Virus record (IMG/VR): IMGVR_UViG_3300040751_002080
Span: 1-64,000 of that record
Strand: one strand, 5' to 3'
DNA: 64,000 bases
DNA from: a virus
Positions 58,149 through 64,000 of this stretch are shown here, one piece after another. The notes under the pieces are model-generated. The model was not told the origin of the DNA. It made no database searches and worked only from the letters and a program-made list of their open reading frames with translations. The position numbers and the translations under genes were made by a program. How positions within the stretch are numbered: the first letter of the stretch is position 1; every line of letters starts with the position of its first letter.

Positions 58149-61100
58149 GGGGTAGCGATATTGTTTTGTCTGTTATAAATTTAGCTATTTGATTTGTACT
58201 ATTTGCTAGGGATTTTCCTGTATCGTTCCATATTTTTCCTGTTCTGCGAACAACTTCAATGAATATTCCATCTGCAGGAGCATCGATATAATCTGCAAGT
58301 GTTAACACTGTGATTGTACTACCGTCGACTGTTATTATATTTTCAATAGTATACTCTGGATCTATTGTTACATCTGCTTCAGGCGAATCTTGATCTACTG
58401 TTTTGTCAAATGTTACAATATTATCTTTGCGCAACCTAGTGCCGGCTAAAAATACATCAATCTCGTTTACACTAGTTGGAATAAAATCAAGTATAAACTC
58501 TTTGGTACTAGAATCACCAATAAACATAGTTTTAGCTGTTTCGTCTTTATAAGGAATATTTTCTTCTATACCTTGTCCTTGTACTTTTGTTGCAACTGGA
58601 TATTGCTCTTTTATACCTGTTCCTAGCGTTCCTCTTCTTAGTTGTCTAAGTAGATTGCCGTCAACACTAAAGTATTCGATGCGTTCTTTGTCAATCCAAA
58701 CAACTCCCGGAGTGCCAAGTGCTTTATTTGGTTCTTGTATTCCTGTGCTGTCAACTAACTGAATAGATAAATCATAATAGTTTAATGGTTGTTGCAACTT
58801 ATACTCGTTATCTTTGTTTAAACGCTTGAAGTGGAATCTGTTTAACATATCTTTAAAGATACGATATCCAAACTTAGGATCGCTTGTTAATGCGGTAAAC
58901 TGCAATACTTCAACTTTGTCATTTGATGTAACTTTGTTGTAAAGTTGAACGCCAGATCCACTTGCATCAAGTGAGTAATCGTTTTGTGGAGAAAGTAATA
59001 TTCCGTTTTTAAATACCCAAACATAGTTTGCACTTAATGCAGGTTTTTCAAGTTTGATAAATCCTCTACTCAACAAGTTTTTATCAATATAAAACTGTGT
59101 TCCTGCTGGTGCTTGATTTGTATTCCAAACAATATCATACGAGTTTCTTTCAAATCCGTTTATATCATGGTTACTGAATACATAGATATCAACTGTTTCC
59201 CAATCAGCAGGTGCTTCTGTTAGTGATAATACATCAGTTTCAATAAGTTTAATATCACCAATGATTGCCTTTGTGCTATCGTTTTCCCAACTTGCTACAA
59301 TCTCTGGTGTATCATCAATACTTTTTAGCTGGAATAGTTCTCTAATATATCCTTGAAGTTCTATTGTTAACGTCGAACCCGATCTGCTAAACTTTTCAAC
59401 ACAAGCAATAACTGTAGTACTATCATCAGATAATTCAAAACTTATATCTTGTCCAACTGCTGGATCATTAACTTCTGAACCATTTTGTATTTGTACTGTT
59501 GTGTTTAAAAAGTAATATTCTGCATCTCTGATAATAAAGATTTCTAAAGTATCTCCAATCAATCCTACATTGTTGTTGAGAAGTTGTACTCTGCCATTTG
59601 CAGTGTCATAATAATAATCAAGTACATCGACAATAGAACCATTAATATATAATACAACGTCAGTGTTTCTAACTGCTGTTGTATCTTCAAACTGCCATCT
59701 ATCAATGTCGTAAGCACGGTTGCTATCTATTGTATATTTTTTTCTATAACCTGCATTTAAGAATCTACCATCACCACGTTTTACTAAAATATTGTGCGAT
59801 AAAGGTTTATCAATAACTGGTAGTGCAACATCATTTGTAAATCTATGAACTTTATTTGTACCATCGGTTACAAAAGTATTGTCGATTACCATTTGACTGT
59901 ATTGATTTACGCTGCCGTCATATATTGTATATCCAATGATTTTTCCAGCAGTTACTTTGATAGGAAACTCTAGTTGGGCATTACCAGTATCTGATTCTGT
60001 AAGTCCGTAATCTGTTGTATCGTTTTGTAATACGCCATTTATTGTTACAAACGAACTCAATCCAGACTTCCATGTGATTGGCAGGTTATATATAAACGTA
60101 TCACCAGTAGAAACAATATTATCACTATCGATTAAATCTACACCGTTGGTTCCTATTGTAAGTATTGAAAGATTTTTTCCTTCGTCTAATGCTGTACTAT
60201 CGTTTAAACTTATGAACTTGTTTTCATAGTCGACATTTAAATCGTCATTATCAATAATGTCGCCGTCAACTTTTACAACCAATGTAGTGTTTGTTTGTGG
60301 AAAGTTGTCAAACTCCCATTCAATAGTTGTACCATCTGTGATATAGTTTCTAACACTAATAACACCCTGGCCGTCTACACTTCTATTATAAACTTGTATG
60401 TCTACAGTATCAAGCACCTGTCCTGGTACTTGCTCTTCTGGACCACCACTGGTAGTTTCTGTAACAAAGCCGTCGCCGTCAACAACTATGTCGCCAGAGT
60501 CGATACCTTTAGCAGTTGTGTATTCAAAGTTTCCACCTTGTAAACTTACATCGTATGCAGTTGATTCTGGAGTAAAGCTACCATCGCTTGTTGATTTTCT
60601 AATGATCACAACATCGCCGTCTTTGGTTTCAATAACATCGCTGTCTAAGAATACGGTATTTGTAATATTATCGCCTTGCGGTGACACCATTTTTGCATTT
60701 GGATTGGCTGTTACACTACTTCCATCGTAAAACGGGTCGTCTATTCTTACATTATTAAGATATACATTGTATGTTACACCCGATTCCAATACACTGCTCA
60801 ATGATATTATTTGAGTACTGCCATCTAATGTAATGATTTCATCTTCATAGTTAGTGTCAAACGTATCAAAATCAATACCATAAGAGTTTGCATCAAACCC
60901 AGTATTTTCGCCAAAGCCGATACTATCCATTTGAACGCCACCGTAGTCAACACCACTCATTAACTGACTTAGTTCTTTGCCTGGCATGTTTGTAGTAGGC
61001 TTGTAAAAGAAGTTTATTCTATCTTCAGCAGTTAACAGGTTGGATGATTTTTTATAGTTTATAACAACAGCAGCATTATTTGCAGGTGCAGTAGTAAATG

Positions 61101-64000
61101 TTATTTTACCACGATATCTATCAAATGTCTTGGTTGTATCAATAATATTTGATGCTACAAAATCACTTATTAGCTGTGGCTCCCCTGCTACAGTTATTGA
61201 TATATCTGCACTATTTGTACTCAGTGGCCATTTTAAACTAAACTCAGTTAAACCGCCATTACCGACAAATGTTTCTGTTTCATTTAATGTGGTAAAATAG
61301 TATGCACCAGCAACTCTATCAAACTTCATCAACATATGCGTGGATCTGATTACACTGTTTCCTATCTGTGCATAAACAACTGCATCAACCCCGTCTTCTG
61401 TTAAACTTCCGTTTATTGTTACGGTTGGAGTTGTAAAGTATTTTGCTCCAACTGTATCAACTTCAATGTACTGAATTGATCCACCACCTATATACGCAAG
61501 TCCTTCGAGTGTTGGACCACCTCCTCCGCTAACTGTTACATTTGCTGTGTCAGTATATCCACTGCCGCCATTGTAAACAACAAACTCTGTTATTTCAAAT
61601 CCAACATTGTCTAACCAATGTTTTTGTGGGTATGTAGTTGTGGTATCATTTGTTCCAACAAGACCATTGTTGAAGAACTTGATAGTTTCGCTGATAATCT
61701 GGCCACGTTCTGCATCGTAACGAGGCGGCAAATCAAAATCAGTAACACTAGTTTGTGTTGGTTCTGTTCTATTATACGAACTGATATATTCTCTTATTTT
61801 AGTACTATATGGTTTTACTTCTTCAATATAGTCTTGATAGTTAGGAAGATTATCGTTTTGATAAGTTACTTTTTGTGTAAGCTCACCAACATTGTGTTTT
61901 GCAACTACAAAACTAGATTTAAAAATCCAGTCTAAATCAACCTGCTCACTCATTGCATATCTAATGCTACTAAAGAACAGTTTGTTCCATTCAACTTCTA
62001 GTTGATCAACAAACAAGTTATCTCTTAGTGCATATAATATTATTTTTATTTCATCAGTTGGCTCACTGTCGTACAACGAAATGTCATAGATTATGTTATC
62101 AAATCCGACTGCATCATTTTGATACAATGTATTGCTAAACTCTACTGTGCCATTTTGTCTGCCTACAACTTTATAGTTAATAGTATAATCTACTTCTAGT
62201 TGATTGTCAATCTTTTCTAATAGTATCCAGCCGCCAGATCCGATATTTTCAATCTTAATAGTATTTCCTAGTTTATCGTCTAATCCGGCAAGTTCATAAC
62301 TACCATTTATAACAAAATCAATAGATGTAACTTCGCTGTATCCAGTTGCATACCAGTCAACATACTTCCAATATCTATTAACATCATAGCTTTGAATGTA
62401 GTTTCTAAACCATTCTTGTGTGGATGATATCCAGTTGTACACTGCCCACAATCCGCCTACTCCTGTATCAGTTGTTACAAGAACACTAAACGGACGTACA
62501 ATAAGTGTAGTATCACTTAAATAGTTTTTGCCGCCATTTACAACTTCAACTTCAATAACTTGTCCAAGATTGTTGATGTAGGTTTTTATTTCTGCGTCAA
62601 CACCCTTACCTTCTATAGTTACAGTTGGACCATGTCGCTTGCCAGATGTATAGTTACTGTCAATATACCCTCTGCCTGGTTCTGTAATAGTTGCGCCTGT
62701 AATAGTTCCGTCAACAATAATAGGTGTAAGAGTTGCTTGTTTAATTTTTGCAGTACCGACAAATCTCAACAAACTTTCTGTATCAATCTGTGTGTCCCAC
62801 TCATTGCTAAACTTGCTTGGTGCAGTCTCAGTTTGGAACAGCGGAGAAATATCAAAATCATCTACGATTGTATATTGTGATAATACTCCGTTTACTCTTT
62901 CAATAACTTGTTTTAGTGCTTCGGCTCTATTAACAAATATAGTTTGATTTGGATTATTTAAAATGCCATAACGTTGAGCAACACTGATATTTAAATCAGG
63001 CAAAACTTTTCCGTTTTTATCATACCCTGCTAAACTGTCAACCCACTTGTCAACAATGTCATTGTTTGGTTTGCTTGATGCTAACCCTTCGACAACCAAT
63101 GCATATTCACTATGAATGTTTTTGTTTTCTGCATTATCTTGAATATAATAATCTACGTGCAAGATAGTATCTTTGTCTTTTACTAGATTTTTTACATTGT
63201 GTAAGGCAAACTTTTTACCATCGAGTAATGTAATATGTCTGTAACCTTGACCTGAAGGATCTGCTATCAAGTTTGCAACATCAAACGAGCTGATCTTTCT
63301 GCCATATGTATCAGGCAATGTATTTTTATTTTTAACCCAGAAATAATACTTTGGTACAAAAACACTTGCTACACTATCGTACACTCTTGCTCTCACATAT
63401 GAATCATCGCTGTATAAAGTTTTTCCACTTATACTGCTGGCTAATCCTTCAGTAGTGTCTGCTATTTCATCCCATTCACTTGGTAATAAATCACTTTCAA
63501 CCCACTCGTACACATCTACACTAAATCCAGGAATAATCTGATTCCATGTATTGGATTTATATTGTATACTTCCTTGATATGGATTGTACCATTTTATAGC
63601 ATCAAGGTCCCACCATAGTTTTCCAACTTGCTGTTTACCCCAAAGATCTGCTACACCAGTGTCTCTAGTGCCAACATTATAAACTGCTGGATCATAATAA
63701 GTCTTATAACTAAGTTCTTGTTCTGCAGGGCCAGCAATCCTTCCTCTAATAGGGTCTATATAATCAAGGTATGTGATCAAATCATTTGTATTTGTATCAT
63801 ATAGCCACACACCTTTGATTTTATCAATATCAACATAGCTGTCGCCTTGGCTGTTGATATTCCAAGCGTTGGCATTTAAGTCTGTTCTATGATCCTGAAT
63901 CAGTCCTGTTTTGTCATCAACTACTGTTCCTATCGAAATAACATACAAATGGTTTCTATTTAATACACTCAATATATCAGATGAATCTGATATATCTACT
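58144..64000 (-). CDS. Giant virion structural protein, 5' end outside window
   Basis: At least 1,942 residues. The frame stays open past a TTG at 63972 to the right edge, so the start probably lies outside. The N-terminal visible part (LYVISIGTVVDDKTGLIQ, KWYNPYQGSIQYKSN, FVNRAEALKQVIERVNGVL) is followed by Gly-rich beta repeats of the 'GGxGYxxxxxVTVxG' kind (PTVTIEGKGVDAEIK; VNGGKNYL; NGGSGYTDTANVTVSGGGG), and by many beta domains (VFIINK-type; LLTAEDRINFFYKPT). Such giant proteins are typical of tails or baseplates in T4-like cyanophages. No enzymatic motif was found. The late box of the next gene overlaps the stop. Confidence 0.78.
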   Translation of the reverse strand, partial: VDISDSSDILSVLNRNHLYVISIGTVVDDKTGLIQDHRTDLNANAWNINSQGDSYVDIDKIKGVWLYDTNTNDLITYLDYIDPIRGRIAGPAEQELSYKTYYDPAVYNVGTRDTGVADLWGKQQVGKLWWDLDAIKWYNPYQGSIQYKSNTWNQIIPGFSVDVYEWVESDLLPSEWDEIADTTEGLASSISGKTLYSDDSYVRARVYDSVASVFVPKYYFWVKNKNTLPDTYGRKISSFDVANLIADPSGQGYRHITLLDGKKFALHNVKNLVKDKDTILHVDYYIQDNAENKNIHSEYALVVEGLASSKPNNDIVDKWVDSLAGYDKNGKVLPDLNISVAQRYGILNNPNQTIFVNRAEALKQVIERVNGVLSQYTIVDDFDISPLFQTETAPSKFSNEWDTQIDTESLLRFVGTAKIKQATLTPIIVDGTITGATITEPGRGYIDSNYTSGKRHGPTVTIEGKGVDAEIKTYINNLGQVIEVEVVNGGKNYLSDTTLIVRPFSVLVTTDTGVGGLWAVYNWISSTQEWFRNYIQSYDVNRYWKYVDWYATGYSEVTSIDFVINGSYELAGLDDKLGNTIKIENIGSGGWILLEKIDNQLEVDYTINYKVVGRQNGTVEFSNTLYQNDAVGFDNIIYDISLYDSEPTDEIKIILYALRDNLFVDQLEVEWNKLFFSSIRYAMSEQVDLDWIFKSSFVVAKHNVGELTQKVTYQNDNLPNYQDYIEEVKPYSTKIREYISSYNRTEPTQTSVTDFDLPPRYDAERGQIISETIKFFNNGLVGTNDTTTTYPQKHWLDNVGFEITEFVVYNGGSGYTDTANVTVSGGGGPTLEGLAYIGGGSIQYIEVDTVGAKYFTTPTVTINGSLTEDGVDAVVYAQIGNSVIRSTHMLMKFDRVAGAYYFTTLNETETFVGNGGLTEFSLKWPLSTNSADISITVAGEPQLISDFVASNIIDTTKTFDRYRGKITFTTAPANNAAVVINYKKSSNLLTAEDRINFFYKPTTNMPGKELSQLMSGVDYGGVQMDSIGFGENTGFDANSYGIDFDTFDTNYEDEIITLDGSTQIISLSSVLESGVTYNVYLNNVRIDDPFYDGSSVTANPNAKMVSPQGDNITNTVFLDSDVIETKDGDVVIIRKSTSDGSFTPESTAYDVSLQGGNFEYTTAKGIDSGDIVVDGDGFVTETTSGGPEEQVPGQVLDTVDIQVYNRSVDGQGVISVRNYITDGTTIEWEFDNFPQTNTTLVVKVDGDIIDNDDLNVDYENKFISLNDSTALDEGKNLSILTIGTNGVDLIDSDNIVSTGDTFIYNLPITWKSGLSSFVTINGVLQNDTTDYGLTESDTGNAQLEFPIKVTAGKIIGYTIYDGSVNQYSQMVIDNTFVTDGTNKVHRFTNDVALPVIDKPLSHNILVKRGDGRFLNAGYRKKYTIDSNRAYDIDRWQFEDTTAVRNTDVVLYINGSIVDVLDYYYDTANGRVQLLNNNVGLIGDTLEIFIIRDAEYYFLNTTVQIQNGSEVNDPAVGQDISFELSDDSTTVIACVEKFSRSGSTLTIELQGYIRELFQLKSIDDTPEIVASWENDSTKAIIGDIKLIETDVLSLTEAPADWETVDIYVFSNHDINGFERNSYDIVWNTNQAPAGTQFYIDKNLLSRGFIKLEKPALSANYVWVFKNGILLSPQNDYSLDASGSGVQLYNKVTSNDKVEVLQFTALTSDPKFGYRIFKDMLNRFHFKRLNKDNEYKLQQPLNYYDLSIQLVDSTGIQEPNKALGTPGVVWIDKERIEYFSVDGNLLRQLRRGTLGTGIKEQYPVATKVQGQGIEENIPYKDETAKTMFIGDSSTKEFILDFIPTSVNEIDVFLAGTRLRKDNIVTFDKTVDQDSPEADVTIDPEYTIENIITVDGSTITVLTLADYIDAPADGIFIEVVRRTGKIWNDTGKSLANSTNQIAKFITDKTISLPR
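63972..63995. repeat. Perfect 11-base inverted repeat
   Basis: ATATATCAGAT and its exact reverse complement are separated by GA. It lies in the reading frame of the giant protein near a possible TTG start, so it may be a coding coincidence (it encodes Ile-Asp-Ser-type residues) or a hairpin in the mRNA. Confidence 0.5.

Overview
The window looks like part of an AT-rich genome of a marine T4-like myovirus, of the kind known from cyanophages and pelagiphages. Three signs support this. The right 14 kb encodes a tail/baseplate-type structural module: three tail fibre proteins sharing one N-terminal adaptor, a tail-collar domain and a protein of more than 1,940 residues. Several structural genes carry a T4-type late promoter (GATAAATA). 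Genes are packed end to end, mostly with ATGA-type overlaps. I see no host housekeeping genes, and the host cannot be named from this sequence.

Layout. (a) 3-2257, plus strand: the end of a subtilisin-like protease, then a PP-loop ATPase from a consensus, apparently leaderless promoter, then a SET-domain methyltransferase. (b) 2220-40146, minus strand: a 38 kb accessory island of 38 genes. It holds 16 radical SAM proteins, four QueC-like PP-loop enzymes, five 2-oxoglutarate/Fe(II)-type oxygenases, two nitroreductase-like proteins, two SDR-like proteins, three methyltransferases, two fold-type-I PLP enzymes, a shortened aldehyde dehydrogenase, a GNAT protein, two SGNH hydrolases, a 74-residue unknown and a repeat-bearing glycosyltransferase. 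Three sigma70-type promoters (in front of 40146, 14252 and 8579) drive it, each placed so that transcription should start at or within a base of the start codon. (c) 40225-45043, plus strand: a late tail-fibre gene, then a separately promoted cassette of a DUF6356-like membrane protein, a compact AMP-forming ligase, a flavin-dependent halogenase and a possible acyltransferase. (d) 45040-49888, minus strand: two unknowns, three glycosyltransferase-like proteins and a 17th radical SAM protein behind their own sigma70 promoter. (e) 49942-64000, minus strand: the structural module.

Interpretation. The accessory genes read as a biosynthetic programme: radical SAM, cobalamin-type radical SAM, ATP-dependent amidation-like, redox, PLP, methyl-transfer and halogenation chemistry, with glycosyltransferases. 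It is carried inside the tail region of a phage and probably switched on by host RNA polymerase early in infection. The product is unknown. Candidates are a modified peptide, an unusual sugar or amino acid used to decorate the virion or host surface, or a small molecule that alters the host. I know of no described pathway with this gene set, and it is the main candidate for an undescribed system here. A nitroreductase carrying an N-terminal module that resembles virion structural proteins hints that at least one enzyme could be tethered to a phage structure.

No RNA genes, CRISPR arrays, insertion sequences or convincing intrinsic terminators were seen. No gene-free stretch exceeds 300 bases; the longest is the 78-base divergent promoter region at 40147-40224.
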